This document shows positions 34,993-43,989 of a DNA stretch of 64,000 nucleotides, in pieces; the stretch's first letter is position 1, and every line of letters begins with the position of its first letter. Both the position numbers and the translations under genes were made by a program. The notes under the pieces were generated by a model. It was not told the DNA's origin and searched no databases. It saw only the letters and a list, made by a program, of their open reading frames with translations. The stretch spans positions 62,001 through 126,000 of the forward strand of contig CAVVHH010000003.1 of assembly GCA_963748005.1 (NCBI GenBank). The letters are read 5' to 3'. This DNA is from CAILZL01 sp963748005. Lineage in GTDB: Bacteria > Pseudomonadota > Gammaproteobacteria > Steroidobacterales > Steroidobacteraceae.

Positions 34993-35937
34993 ATGAGTCA
35001 GGAAACCGGAACCGGAAAATACGAGGCGCTGCTGGAGAAGTGCAGCAGCCTGGAGGCCATTCCCACGGCAGTGGTGCATCCCTGCGAGGAAACCGCGCTG
35101 GTGGGTGCGATCGAAGCCTGCGTCAAAGGCCTGATCAAGCCCATTCTGGTCGGGCCGACCAGGAAGATTCAGGAAATTGCCCGGCAGCATGGCATCGCGC
35201 TCGGTGATATGCCGATCATCGATACCCCGCACAGTCATGCGGCCGCGGCCAAAGCCGTGGAGCTGGTACGCGATGGCACAGTCGAATTGCTGATGAAGGG
35301 CAGTCTGCATAGCGATGAGCTGCTGAGCGCCGTGGTGGCCCGCGACACGGGGCTGCGCACCGGGCGGCGCGTCAGTCACGTGTTCATCATGGATGTGCCC
35401 ACCTATCACAAGGTGCTGGTCATCACCGATGCTGCGATCAACATCGCGCCGACGCTTGAAGAGAAGCGCGACATCTGCCAGAACGCCATCGACCTTGCGC
35501 GCACCCTGGGCGTCGAGCAGCCCAAGGTGGCGATCCTTGCTGCGGTGGAAACCGTAAACTCGAAGATGCAGGCCACCATTGATGCCGCGTGCCTGTGCAA
35601 GATGGCCGAACGTGGCCAGATCACCGGTGGCATGTTCGATGGCCCGCTGGCGTTCGACAATGCCATCAGCAAGGAGGCCGCGCGCATGAAGGGCATCAAG
35701 TCCGAAGTGGCGGGCGATCCGGACATTCTGCTGGTGCCGGATCTTGAAGCCGGCAATATCCTCGCCAAGCAGCTGACCTTCCTTGCCAACGCCGACAGTG
35801 CCGGGCTGGTGCTGGGCGCACGCGTGCCCATCATCCTGACCAGTCGCGCTGATAACGTACGTTCGCGCATCGCCAGCTGCGCAGTGGCCGTGCTGGCGGC
35901 GCACGCACGACGGCGTGAAATTCAGAAAGCGGATTGA
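34993..35937 (+). CDS. phosphate acetyl/butyryltransferase
   Basis: A 314-residue PTA/PTB-fold enzyme that transfers an acyl group between CoA and phosphate. Visible are the N-terminal EALLEKCSSLEAIPTAVVHPCEETAL, the LMKGSLHSDELLSAVV segment and SHVFIMDVPTYHKVLVITDAAINIAPTLEEK. GLVLGARVPIILTSRAD lies near the C-terminus. It lacks the N-terminal DRTGG-type domains of long E. coli Pta. Four bases separate it from the acetate kinase gene, so acetyl (rather than butyryl) phosphate is the likely product; that is inferred from context. Confidence 0.9.
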   Translation: MSQETGTGKYEALLEKCSSLEAIPTAVVHPCEETALVGAIEACVKGLIKPILVGPTRKIQEIARQHGIALGDMPIIDTPHSHAAAAKAVELVRDGTVELLMKGSLHSDELLSAVVARDTGLRTGRRVSHVFIMDVPTYHKVLVITDAAINIAPTLEEKRDICQNAIDLARTLGVEQPKVAILAAVETVNSKMQATIDAACLCKMAERGQITGGMFDGPLAFDNAISKEAARMKGIKSEVAGDPDILLVPDLEAGNILAKQLTFLANADSAGLVLGARVPIILTSRADNVRSRIASCAVAVLAAHARRREIQKAD

Positions 35938-35941
35938 AGTC

Positions 35942-37132
35942 GTGTCCCATTACGCACTGGTACTGAATGCCGGCTCGTCGAGTCTGAAGTTCACGGTCTA
36001 CCGTGAGCTGGCGCCGCGCAGCTGGGGCGTGGCAGTTGCCGGCCAGATCGAAGGCATCGGTACCGCGCCACACTTCACGGCCAAGGACGATAAGGGTGTC
36101 GCGATTGATGCCCGGACGCTGGATATATCGATCAAGGATGGACGTGCTGCGATCGATTCACTGACTGAATGGCTGCGTTCGCGTTACGGGGGGTCGCGTG
36201 TGCTCGCCGTGGGCCACCGGGTCGTGCATGGTGGAGCTGCTTACACCCAGCCCACCATCGTTTCAGCTCAGGTGCTTGAGGATCTGCGCCAACTCATTCC
36301 GCTGGCGCCGCTGCATCAGCCGCACAACCTTGCCGCTATCGAAGCAGTGGCCGAGAGATTGCCGGATGTGCCGCAGGTGGCCTGTTTCGACACCAGCTTT
36401 CATCGTGGCCAGCCGGCGGTTGCGCAACTTGTGCCACTGCCACGCGAAATCCGCAATCACGGCGTGCAGCGCTATGGTTTCCATGGCCTGTCCTACGAAT
36501 ACATCGCCTCGGTACTGCCGGAAGCGGCCCCCGAAATTGCCAATGGGCGCGTGATCGTGGCGCATCTCGGCAGCGGCGCCAGCCTGTGTGCGCTGCGGGA
36601 TCGCAACAGCATCGATTGCACAATGGGTTTCACGGCGCTTGAGGGGCTGTGCATGGGTACACGACCCGGATCGATTGATTCCGGGGTGATTCTTTACCTT
36701 TTCCAGGAACTGGGAATGTCCGTCAAGGATGTGGAAACACTGCTGTACAAGAAGTCCGGACTGCTGGGCATCTCCGGTCTCAGCAACGACATGCGCGACC
36801 TGCTGGCCAGCAACGAAGACGCCGCGAAACTCGCGGTGGATTACTTCGTATATCGCGCCGCCAAGGAGATCGGGGCGCTGGCGGCGTCACTCGGCGGCAT
36901 CGATGGGCTGGTGTTTACTGCAGGCATCGGCGAGCGGTCTGCCGAGATCCGCAGGCGTATCTGCGAATCCTCGGCCTGGCTCGGCATCGAACTGGATCAG
37001 GATGCCAACATGCAGCAGCAGGTACGCATCTCAAGAACCGGCAGCCGGGTCTCAGCATGGATCATTCCCACCAACGAAGAACTGATGATCGCCCGCCACA
37101 CTGGACGATTACTGGGATTGATGCAGATCTGA
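35942..37132 (+). CDS. ackA: acetate kinase
   Basis: A 396-residue ASKHA-fold kinase interconverting acetate + ATP and acetyl phosphate + ADP. Motifs: YALVLNAGSSSLKFTVY at the N-terminus, VGHRVVHGGAAYTQP, the FDTSFH segment, YGFHGLSYEYI, HLGSGASLCA, GTRPGSIDSGVI and FTAGIGERSAEIR. All substrate-binding parts are present and the length is normal. The GTG at 35942 gives the family start; an overlapping GTG at 35915 is less likely. Together with the preceding transferase it forms the Pta-AckA pathway for acetate overflow or uptake and for acetyl phosphate signalling. Confidence 0.96.
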   Translation: MSHYALVLNAGSSSLKFTVYRELAPRSWGVAVAGQIEGIGTAPHFTAKDDKGVAIDARTLDISIKDGRAAIDSLTEWLRSRYGGSRVLAVGHRVVHGGAAYTQPTIVSAQVLEDLRQLIPLAPLHQPHNLAAIEAVAERLPDVPQVACFDTSFHRGQPAVAQLVPLPREIRNHGVQRYGFHGLSYEYIASVLPEAAPEIANGRVIVAHLGSGASLCALRDRNSIDCTMGFTALEGLCMGTRPGSIDSGVILYLFQELGMSVKDVETLLYKKSGLLGISGLSNDMRDLLASNEDAAKLAVDYFVYRAAKEIGALAASLGGIDGLVFTAGIGERSAEIRRRICESSAWLGIELDQDANMQQQVRISRTGSRVSAWIIPTNEELMIARHTGRLLGLMQI

Positions 37133-37327
37133 CGCCCCGGGAAAGGTGGCGCAGCGTGAACTGTACCGCGCAGTATGATCCGGTGGTTTCAGACGCAGGG
37201 GACGTTTATCCTTCCTGCCCCGGGATACTGAACTGCTCCAGTTCGCTTGCAACTGGAACAAGCGCGGTCTGCAGCGTTGCCCGGCGATTGAAGGCATATA
37301 CAGATATAAGAGAAGAGGGGCTCTGCC

Positions 37328-38803
37328 ATGGTGTTCAAACCGTTATCGCTCGCAATCCTGTACGTTGGCCTGGTTTCGGCCGCGCTGCCGGCAGCGTCAG
37401 GCGCTGCGCAGGCCCCATACGCAAGCAGCGTCGATATGCGCCTTGTCAGTTACGATGCGCTCCAGGGTCGTTCCGCTTACCAGCCGATCGTGCATGCTTA
37501 CGGCCAGCGGCGCATTCTGTTCGTTGGCCATCACGCCGGCGAAGCCTTGAATCCTGCCACGGGCAAGGTGGAGAAGAATGGGCTGTCAATTCTCGACGTC
37601 ACCAATCCGGCGGCACCGCAGTATCTGGTCCATATGCCACCCACTGGCAATGAAGCGAGTGGCACACAGCATGTGCAGGTGTGCGACGGCAGTGCGCTGC
37701 CTGCGGCGGATCGGACCAAGGTGTATGCGATCCGTACCAATGGCAATTTTAGTTATGAGGTGCTGGATGTCACCAATCCCGCCGCGCCGAAGTTTTTGAC
37801 AACAATCGCCGAGACCGGCACATCGTCACGACCCAAGTCGCAGCGCGGTAATCGCGAGACACACAAGTTTCAGTGGGACTGTGCCAGCGGCATTGCATAC
37901 ATGAATGGCACCATACAGGGCTGGCGCGTGACACGTTTGCTGCAGGTGTTCGATGTCGGCAACCCGGCCAAGCCGCGCCACATCCGCGATTTCGGACTGG
38001 TCGGTTACGAGCCCACCGCGCAGGGTGAGTTCCCGGCGCCGGAGGAAGCCGGACTGCATCAGCCCTTCGTCATCGGCAACCGTATATATCTGGGCTACAA
38101 CAGCAGTGGCGACGGCGTGCTGCAGATCCTCGATCGCGACAAGTTCCTGCACGGTGATCCTGCTGCAGCCAAGCCGTTTGAGCCGACGCCGGCGAATCTG
38201 CGCTATCCCGAAATCGCACGCGTCGACCTACCCAGTTTCTGGGGCGTGCACACGGCCAAGCCGATCTACGGCTTCGAGATCGCCGACTACGCCGACAATC
38301 GTGAAGCGCATAAACGCGACTTGCTGCTGGTGTCGTCCGAAGCGGAAGCTTTTCGCTGCCAGGATTCCCGTGATGTGATGATGATCTTCGATATCACCGA
38401 GGAGCATCGTCCATTTCCGATTTCGACCTTCCAGGTTCCGGAAGAACCCGGCGACTTCTGCCATCGCGGTGGCCGCTTCGGCCCGCATTCCTTTGCCGAT
38501 GCGTATCACCCGAAATTCGACAAGAAACTGGTCGTGCTGGCGTACTTCAATGCGGGCGTGCGCGTTGTCGACATCCGCAATCCGTTTCAGCCGCGCGAAG
38601 TTGCGCGGTTCATTCCGGAAGTTACCGCCAATACCACCGAGTCGTGCGTTCAGATCGACGGCGTAAGACATTGCGACAAGGTCATCCAGACCAACAACGT
38701 GAATCTGGATGACCGTGGCTACATTTATGCTGTCGATCGCGCCTCGACGGGGCTGCACATTCTTGAGTTGACGGGTGCGGCGCGACAGATTGCCGGGCTT
38801 TGA
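37328..38803 (+). CDS. LVIVD-repeat exported protein
   Basis: 491 residues with a signal peptide (SLAILYVGLVSAALPAASGAA). The mature part shows repeated beta-propeller-like units of the LVIVD type, each ending in xxDVTNPAAPxxL or similar (LSILDVTNPAAPQYL, YEVLDVTNPAAPKFL, LQVFDVGNPAKPRHI, MMIFDITEEHRPF, VRVVDIRNPFQPREV). Several Cys pairs may form disulfides. Such proteins are periplasmic or surface-exposed and of unknown binding specificity. agagggg precedes the ATG at 37328. No partner gene is evident. Upstream, 195 bases separate it from ackA. Confidence 0.85.
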   Translation: MVFKPLSLAILYVGLVSAALPAASGAAQAPYASSVDMRLVSYDALQGRSAYQPIVHAYGQRRILFVGHHAGEALNPATGKVEKNGLSILDVTNPAAPQYLVHMPPTGNEASGTQHVQVCDGSALPAADRTKVYAIRTNGNFSYEVLDVTNPAAPKFLTTIAETGTSSRPKSQRGNRETHKFQWDCASGIAYMNGTIQGWRVTRLLQVFDVGNPAKPRHIRDFGLVGYEPTAQGEFPAPEEAGLHQPFVIGNRIYLGYNSSGDGVLQILDRDKFLHGDPAAAKPFEPTPANLRYPEIARVDLPSFWGVHTAKPIYGFEIADYADNREAHKRDLLLVSSEAEAFRCQDSRDVMMIFDITEEHRPFPISTFQVPEEPGDFCHRGGRFGPHSFADAYHPKFDKKLVVLAYFNAGVRVVDIRNPFQPREVARFIPEVTANTTESCVQIDGVRHCDKVIQTNNVNLDDRGYIYAVDRASTGLHILELTGAARQIAGL

Positions 38804-39061
38804 TGTCCGCGCGGTGCGGCCATCCAGCATGAAGACTGTTCTGACGATCTGCTGGGCTTTACAGCCATGGCCATAGGAAAGTTGCCCGTGCCATAGAAAA
38901 ACGGGCGTGCTCACCGCGAATGACTGGTTTGTGTTGAACAGGAGACTTACTCTCCACTCCTCGCAGCTGGGGTCGCGTCCAGGTGATCAGTTGCGTCGTC
39001 ATGCGTACGTTGACGCTGTTGCGTCTCCGGCGACGATAGTCAACCTCGGGGGAGGACAATA

Positions 39062-39514
39062 ATGACAATTGAAACGACAGGTGGCGGGGTCGAGGATTTC
39101 GTCGCCCGAAATCGCGATACTCTGTTGCTGCTGGCCCGTTTCGCGATGGGATACATCTTTATTGAGAGCGCCATCGGTCACATGGACTTCGCCCGCTTCG
39201 CAGCGACATACAAGAATTTCTTCCTGCCTGAATCCCTGGGAGTTCCTGCAGCAGTACTCGGCATGCTGGTTGAACTGCTGGGCGGAATTGCGCTGGTTGT
39301 GGGATATCGTGTTCGCGAGACTTCCGTCCTGCTGATCGTGTTTCTGATCGTGACGATCTGCATCGGACATCGGTTCTGGGAGCTCGAAGGCGCCGCCAGG
39401 CGCATGCAGGTCATCCAGATCAAGAAAAACGTGGCGATCATGGGTGGCTTCCTTGCCCTGCTCGTTACCGGCGGTGGACGTTACGCGATGTCTGGTCGCA
39501 ATGTGCAGCGCTAA
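39062..39514 (+). CDS. DoxX family membrane protein
   Basis: 150 residues with four hydrophobic segments (LLLLARFAMGYIFIESAIGHM, AAVLGMLVELLGGIALVVGY, SVLLIVFLIVTICIG and NVAIMGGFLALLVTGGG). The DoxX hallmarks are ARFAMGYIFI near the N-terminus, the LGVPAAVLGMLVELLGG loop and the charged HRFWEL segment. The family includes a quinol oxidase subunit and many proteins of unknown role, so no reaction is assigned. gggggagga lies before the ATG at 39062. Confidence 0.87.
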   Translation: MTIETTGGGVEDFVARNRDTLLLLARFAMGYIFIESAIGHMDFARFAATYKNFFLPESLGVPAAVLGMLVELLGGIALVVGYRVRETSVLLIVFLIVTICIGHRFWELEGAARRMQVIQIKKNVAIMGGFLALLVTGGGRYAMSGRNVQR

Positions 39515-39592
39515 GCCACGACGAGTAGTCCCCGGGCGCGTCTTGCGAGCCGCTCCCGAATAAGCATCATGCGCACCTGCCTGCGCGATGAG

Positions 39593-39943
39593 TCAGTAGC
39601 CACCGCCCCCACTACCACCGTCACCAGCACTAGCAGCGGCGCCGATGGCAACCGCGCCCAGCACCAACAGGGTGGTACGCCCGGGCGAATTCTGTTTACG
39701 GCTGATTTGGTGAATGTTGCTGTACGCGACGTTTTGCCCGTCGCCACTTACGCCCTGTTCGTTCACATCTGCCACCGTGAACTCCAGCTGCTGGCCGCTG
39801 GTGGTCGTGACTTGCACATCATCGCCCCGTTTGAGCGTGCTGCGCAGTTGCGCAGGATCGACAGTCAGCGACTGCATCACCGTACACGCCAACAAAGCCA
39901 TCGCGCTTCCCCCTAATCCCAAACATCTTGAATACTTGTTCAT
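39593..39943 (-). CDS. hypothetical lipoprotein
   Basis: Not recognised as a named family. 116 residues with a lipoprotein signal (GGSAMALLAC, lipid Cys about residue 20). A short beta-rich part (LKRGDDVQVTTTSGQQLEFTVADVNEQGVSGDGQNVAYSNIHQI) resembles small SH3-like, Hfq-like or Lsm-like barrels that set a value into the membrane. A hydrophobic stretch (TLLVLGAVAIGAAASAG) and a Gly-rich C-terminus follow. Probably envelope-associated. Confidence 0.6.
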   Translation of the reverse strand: MNKYSRCLGLGGSAMALLACTVMQSLTVDPAQLRSTLKRGDDVQVTTTSGQQLEFTVADVNEQGVSGDGQNVAYSNIHQISRKQNSPGRTTLLVLGAVAIGAAASAGDGGSGGGGY

Positions 39944-40092
39944 GGTGCACCTCGCGTTTCGATACGCAGTTGATAGATCGAGCAGCCGCTCGCTTGAAAC
40001 TGAGTGCCTGCCGAGTTGGTAATGGTTCTCACAGGCGCCGTATTTCGTGCAGCTGCGGGCGCTGCAATACCCGCAAGCATCACACCGTTATC

Positions 40093-40113
40093 CCCTCTCC
40101 CCAAGGGAGAGGG
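40093..40113. repeat. ccctctccc/gggagaggg hairpin repeat
   Basis: A perfect 9-bp stem with a 3-nt loop is followed by cagggtgaggg. This is a common proteobacterial intergenic repeat; a degenerate copy lies at 23115-23136. It lies between two divergent genes. Confidence 0.6.
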
Positions 40114-40194
40114 CAGGGTGAGGGTATTTCCTGCTACCCATCTCGCTCTTCTCTGCGCAAACATCTGATGCCGCTGTGTACAAGGCAAATCCAA

Positions 40195-41154
40195 ATGAAA
40201 CGCCGCACTGCAATCGGACTGGGTATTGCCGCCGCACTCACGGCTGTGAGTAGCGGCGCGGTGGTACGCAATTACACACGTGCATTGGCGCAGGCGCGTG
40301 CCCGCGTTGCCACAGGCAGCCTGATCACAAATAGCCGATTCGGCCCGCTTGAATATGCCGTCGCGGGTACCGGTCGGCCGGTGCTGATGATTCATGGCAC
40401 CGGCGGTGGCTTCGATCAGGGACTGGCGTTTGCGCGACGCTTGATCGATGCGGGCCACCAAGTCATTGCACCTTCGCGTTTTGGTTATCTGCGTTCGGCG
40501 TTTCCTGCCGAGCCATCTTCCGAAAATCAGGCCGATGCCTTTCTTGATCTGCTTGACGCGCTGGGCATTGAGCGCGTCGCAGCGATCGGTGGTTCGGCTG
40601 GTGCGTTGTCGGCCATGCAATTCGCGATTCGACATCCGCAACGTTGCAGCGCACTGCTGCCGCTGGTGCCGGCTGCCTATGCGCCGCAACGTCCGCCGCA
40701 AGCGCCACCGTCGCCGCTGGCAATCGCCATCATCGAACACGCGCTCAAGTCAGACTTTCTGTTCTGGACCGGTCTGGTCACGGCCGAGCAATCAATGATC
40801 GCCACACTGCTGGCCACCGATCCCGTACTGGTGAGGCAAGCCAGTGCCGAAGAGCGCGCACGAGCCCGCAGCATTCTGTGGGACATCCTGCCCGTCAGTG
40901 CCCGCGCCAGTGGCCTGCTCAACGACGCACGCCTGACGATGAATCCAGCACCGATGGCGCTGGAAGCCATTCGCACACCCACGCTGACCATCTCGCTTGA
41001 AGACGACCGCTTCGGCACCTTCGCTGCTGCACAGCACATCGCCGCCAGTGTTCCGGGTGCGCGCCTGGTTTCATACAAAACCGGTGGCCACGTGTGGATT
41101 GGTCACGATCGTGAATTGATGAGCGAGGTGGATGCGTTTCTGAGGGCGGTTTAA
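40195..41154 (+). CDS. alpha/beta hydrolase
   Basis: 319 residues. An N-terminal hydrophobic segment with a basic start (MKRRTAIGLGIAAALTAVSSGAVV) can act as signal anchor or signal peptide. The core shows the oxyanion-side motif MIHGTGGGFDQG, nucleophile elbow GGSAG (IGGSAGALSAM), an Asp-bearing SLEDDRFGTF and catalytic His in TGGHVWIGHD. The catalytic Ser, Asp and His are thus all visible. The substrate is unknown. The ATG at 40195 is chosen because the 89 in-frame codons before it are not conserved and overlap the hairpin repeat. A 28-base stretch encoding LEDDRFGT recurs at 43861-43888. Confidence 0.85.
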   Translation: MKRRTAIGLGIAAALTAVSSGAVVRNYTRALAQARARVATGSLITNSRFGPLEYAVAGTGRPVLMIHGTGGGFDQGLAFARRLIDAGHQVIAPSRFGYLRSAFPAEPSSENQADAFLDLLDALGIERVAAIGGSAGALSAMQFAIRHPQRCSALLPLVPAAYAPQRPPQAPPSPLAIAIIEHALKSDFLFWTGLVTAEQSMIATLLATDPVLVRQASAEERARARSILWDILPVSARASGLLNDARLTMNPAPMALEAIRTPTLTISLEDDRFGTFAAAQHIAASVPGARLVSYKTGGHVWIGHDRELMSEVDAFLRAV

Positions 41155-41250
41155 CAGGGGGCGCCAACGGCCCTAATCGGCGAAGCGGATCATTTCCTGA
41201 TGAAGTTCGATCAACCTGAAAGGTAGTATTGTGTCTAAACTGACTCTCCA

Positions 41251-41778
41251 CTATTTCGCGAGAACGAGCGCGCCGTTCTCGACGGGGATGCGCTTTCCCG
41301 GGTCGTAGTCCATGTGGACAACCTGTTCCTTGCCATTGAGCCGATAGGCCACGTCGAAGCCGTTCTGCTGCTGACGGCTGTCGTGGACCGTCTCGCAGGT
41401 TCGCTGGGACTCCTGGTAGGTGTTCCGCTCCTGCATGCCTTCCTGGATCTTGTTGCCAGCGTAACCGCCACCAACCGCGCCGCCCACAGTGGCCAGCTTC
41501 TTGCCGTTGCCGCCGCCCACCTGGTTGCCCAGCACGCCGCCGATGACCGCGCCCGCTACGGTTCCCGTAATCTGGTTGGGATCCTTGGTGGGGCGAGTCA
41601 AGGTCACCACCTGATCTCGGCATTCCTGGCGGGGCACACTCACGGACTTCATTGCAGGCGCAACGGCCAGGACTTCGGCGTAGTTGCTCTTGTCCAGCAT
41701 CCGGTAGCCGCCGACTGCAGCGACTGCAGTAACTGCCAGTGCTCCGGCGATGCTGCCTATCAAAAGTTGTTTGTTCAT
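41251..41778 (-). CDS. glycine-zipper 2TM domain protein
   Basis: 175 residues. The hydrophobic N-terminal segment (LLIGSIAGALAVTAVAAVGGY) may be a signal peptide or anchor. The glycine-zipper repeat follows (GTVAGAVIGGVLGNQVGGGNGKKLATVGGAVGGGYAGNKIQ, about 70-112). The C-terminal part (CETVHDSRQQQNGFDVAYRLNGKEQVVHMDYDPGKRIPVENG) is typical of this outer-membrane-associated family (Rickettsia 17 kDa antigen / SlyB-like). Expected location is the cell envelope; an osmotic or membrane-stress role is family knowledge. It stands alone. Confidence 0.82.
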   Translation of the reverse strand: MNKQLLIGSIAGALAVTAVAAVGGYRMLDKSNYAEVLAVAPAMKSVSVPRQECRDQVVTLTRPTKDPNQITGTVAGAVIGGVLGNQVGGGNGKKLATVGGAVGGGYAGNKIQEGMQERNTYQESQRTCETVHDSRQQQNGFDVAYRLNGKEQVVHMDYDPGKRIPVENGALVLAK

Positions 41779-42060
41779 GGTTGCGTTACCTGTTGATTCG
41801 ACTCCGGGCCCGAAGTCATCGACAACCTAACCTCTCAATGACTGCACCGTCTGTGCGGTGGCAAACAGTGGCGGGCGACGTTGATGACCAAGCCCACAAC
41901 GAACATCACCAGCTACCACGGTGCCATATCAATTGATGTCCGCCCCCAACCTGCTGCAGCCAGCACTGCTGTTCCTTCCAGATAAACATGCGTCGAACTA
42001 CCAGCTTGCAGGCAGTGTTTTATCGGCGCGCCATCAAGCATTCGGACACAATGGTGGCCC

Positions 42061-43092
42061 ATGTCCGCACTACCTCCCGATCCTCAAGACTCCACGACAA
42101 AATGGCAGGCACGTTGGGCTCGTGCAGAAGCGCTGTCGAATCGCGTTCCATGGTTGATTCCTTCGCTAAGTTTTGCAGCGGGCTGGATCGGCTTCATCAT
42201 GGTTCGACGTGGCGCGGGTGCGGCGCGCTGGATCGCCATGCTGGCGCTGCTGGGCTGGGTCTGGTTGTTGATCGAACCGCTGGTGCGACAACGCCTGGAG
42301 CGACACAAGGCGGGCGCGGGCAACTTCGTGGTTAATTTCGTCAGCCAGTCCCTGCAACAGGAGCTGTTGTTCTTCACCCTGCCGCTGATGATCGGTGCGA
42401 CGCAGCAGGATGTGGGCCAGATGGTGTTCACGGCAATCGCGGCAACGGCGGCGGTGATCAGTACCATCGATCCGCTGTACGAACGCTACATCGCAACGCG
42501 TGCGGTACGCAGGCTGGCCTTCCACGGTTATTGCAGCTGGATCGCCGCACTGGTGGTGTTGCCAATGGTGTTGCGCCTGCCGCTGGAACGCGCGCTGCCG
42601 ATGTCACTCGCGGCGATTGCGGGCTGGTGGGTGCTGACACTGCCGTTATCACTGGCATCGCTGCGCGGCCCGCGCCAGAAGGTGGCGTGGATCGCAAGCC
42701 TGTTGCTGTTGCCAATGTTGTTGTGGGTGTTGCGCGGCAACGTACCGGCAGCTGGTCTCGCCGTGACTGAAGCCCGCATCACCCAGTCCATTGAAGAGCT
42801 CACACCAAGCGCCGCCGTAAACACAGTGGCGAGCGCCGACTTGAGCCAGGGCGTGATCGCTTACGTTGCCATCCGTGCACCGACCGGACTGGCGCAGTCA
42901 GTGATATTCCAGTGGCGTCATGCTGGACAAAGCGAAGCCATCGTCGAAGAAATTCGTGGCGGCAACCAGAGTGGTTGGCGCACCTACTCGCGCAAACAGA
43001 TTTTTCCCGCCGATGCGCGTGGCAAGTGGACGGTGGATATCCTCACACCGCAAGGGCAGTTGCTGAAGCGGTTGCGGTTTACAGTCAATTGA
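42061..43092 (+). CDS. DUF5924/DUF2914-type membrane protein
   Basis: 343 residues. Six or so hydrophobic segments in the first 230 residues (VPWLIPSLSFAAGWIGFIMV, WIAMLALLGWVWLLIEPLV, and others) are followed by a soluble domain of about 110 residues (LSQGVIAYVAIRAPTGLAQSVIFQWRHAGQSEAIVEEIRGGNQSGWRTYSRKQ... KWTVDILTPQGQLLKRLRF). That last domain has the DUF2914 look (ligand-like, ending in a Trp-Thr-Val-Asp strand). The DUF5924 label is based on this architecture. No function is known. The ATG at 42061 has only a weak ribosome site. Confidence 0.7.
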   Translation: MSALPPDPQDSTTKWQARWARAEALSNRVPWLIPSLSFAAGWIGFIMVRRGAGAARWIAMLALLGWVWLLIEPLVRQRLERHKAGAGNFVVNFVSQSLQQELLFFTLPLMIGATQQDVGQMVFTAIAATAAVISTIDPLYERYIATRAVRRLAFHGYCSWIAALVVLPMVLRLPLERALPMSLAAIAGWWVLTLPLSLASLRGPRQKVAWIASLLLLPMLLWVLRGNVPAAGLAVTEARITQSIEELTPSAAVNTVASADLSQGVIAYVAIRAPTGLAQSVIFQWRHAGQSEAIVEEIRGGNQSGWRTYSRKQIFPADARGKWTVDILTPQGQLLKRLRFTVN

Positions 43093-43142
43093 TGGCACGG
43101 GTCTGGTCTGCCGAATCCCCATCGGAGGCATTTGCTCGACTG

Positions 43143-43159
43143 TGCTAGCAATGCTAGCA
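43143..43159. promoter_or_regulatory. operator of the toxin-antitoxin genes
   Basis: Two perfect palindromes TGCTAGCA (43143-43150 and 43152-43159) are separated by one A and lie 33 bases before the antitoxin start. Paired short palindromes of this kind are what a ribbon-helix-helix antitoxin dimer pair would bind for autorepression. Confidence 0.7.
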
Positions 43160-43191
43160 TCGACCCATAGTTGAACGACCGGAACAGGACA

Positions 43192-43401
43192 ATGGCCAAT
43201 CTCATGGTACGAAACGTTGACGATGCAGTGGTGGAAGCCCTCAAGGCGCGCGCCGGCAAGCGTGGCACCAGCGCCGAGGCCGAGCATCGGCGCATTCTGG
43301 CGCAGGCATTGACCAAACCAAAGAAAAAGTCGTTCGCCCAGGTGCTGACCAGGATTCCACCGGTTGGTAAGGACTCGGATTTCGAGCGCGTCGAGGACTG
43401 A
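43192..43401 (+). CDS. ribbon-helix-helix antitoxin (FitA/VapB-like)
   Basis: A 69-residue antitoxin. The N-terminal ribbon-helix-helix DNA-binding part is MANLMVRNVDDAVVEALKARAGKRGTSAEAEHRRIL, the FitA type. The C-terminal tail (KSFAQVLTRIPPVGKDSDFERVED) should wrap and block the toxin active site. ATG 43192 follows ggaacagga. A stop-start overlap (TGATG at 43399-43403) exists, but the toxin start used here is 4 bases further on. The pair is autoregulated in the family. Confidence 0.87.
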   Translation: MANLMVRNVDDAVVEALKARAGKRGTSAEAEHRRILAQALTKPKKKSFAQVLTRIPPVGKDSDFERVED

Positions 43402-43405
43402 TGCC

Positions 43406-43822
43406 ATGTACCTGATCGACACGGACGTTATCAGCGAGCTGCGCAAGGGCGCAAAGGCCGACGAGAAAGTTCTGCGTTTCTTCTCGGGCGCAGACAAACA
43501 CGATCAGGCGCTGTATTTGAGCGTCGTCACAATTGGCGAGCTGCGACGCGGCGTTGAGATCATTCGCCATCGCAAGGATCTGCAGCAGGCAAAACGTCTG
43601 GAAGCATGGTTGCAAACCATACTGGACGAGTACGAAGAACATATCCTCGAATTCGGTCCCGAAGAAGCCCAGGTATGGGGGCTACTGCGAGTGTCACATC
43701 CAGAGAACGCGCTGGACAAACAGATAGCCGCCACGGCGTTAACCCATGGGCTCAAACTGGTCACCCGCAATACTGTTCACTTTGCAAAACTGGGATTGAC
43801 GGTAGTTGATCCATTTACATGA
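43406..43822 (+). CDS. PIN-domain toxin ribonuclease (FitB/VapC-like)
   Basis: A 138-residue PIN-domain ribonuclease. The acidic metal-binding residues are visible: Asp5 and nearby Asp7 in MYLIDTDVISELRKG, Glu in VVTIGELRRGVEI, Asp in NALDKQIAATAL and the terminal TRNTVHF segment. VapC/FitB toxins cleave specific RNAs, often tRNA, to stop growth, and are silenced by the antitoxin coded just before. The ATG at 43406 is favoured; GTG and ATG starts further upstream lie inside the antitoxin gene. Confidence 0.88.
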   Translation: MYLIDTDVISELRKGAKADEKVLRFFSGADKHDQALYLSVVTIGELRRGVEIIRHRKDLQQAKRLEAWLQTILDEYEEHILEFGPEEAQVWGLLRVSHPENALDKQIAATALTHGLKLVTRNTVHFAKLGLTVVDPFT

Positions 43823-43989
43823 GCACAATGGAGCAGCAACAGACAACGTAGAGGCTGCGGCGCTCGAAGACGACCGCTTTGGCACCTTATGTAAGTCGGC
43901 CCGAGTTTGAAATTTTTGTAATGATTCCGGAAAGCGATTTCTGTATTTTAAAACGTGGCGGGGTATTTCTTTTTGAAAAGGCAAAAACT

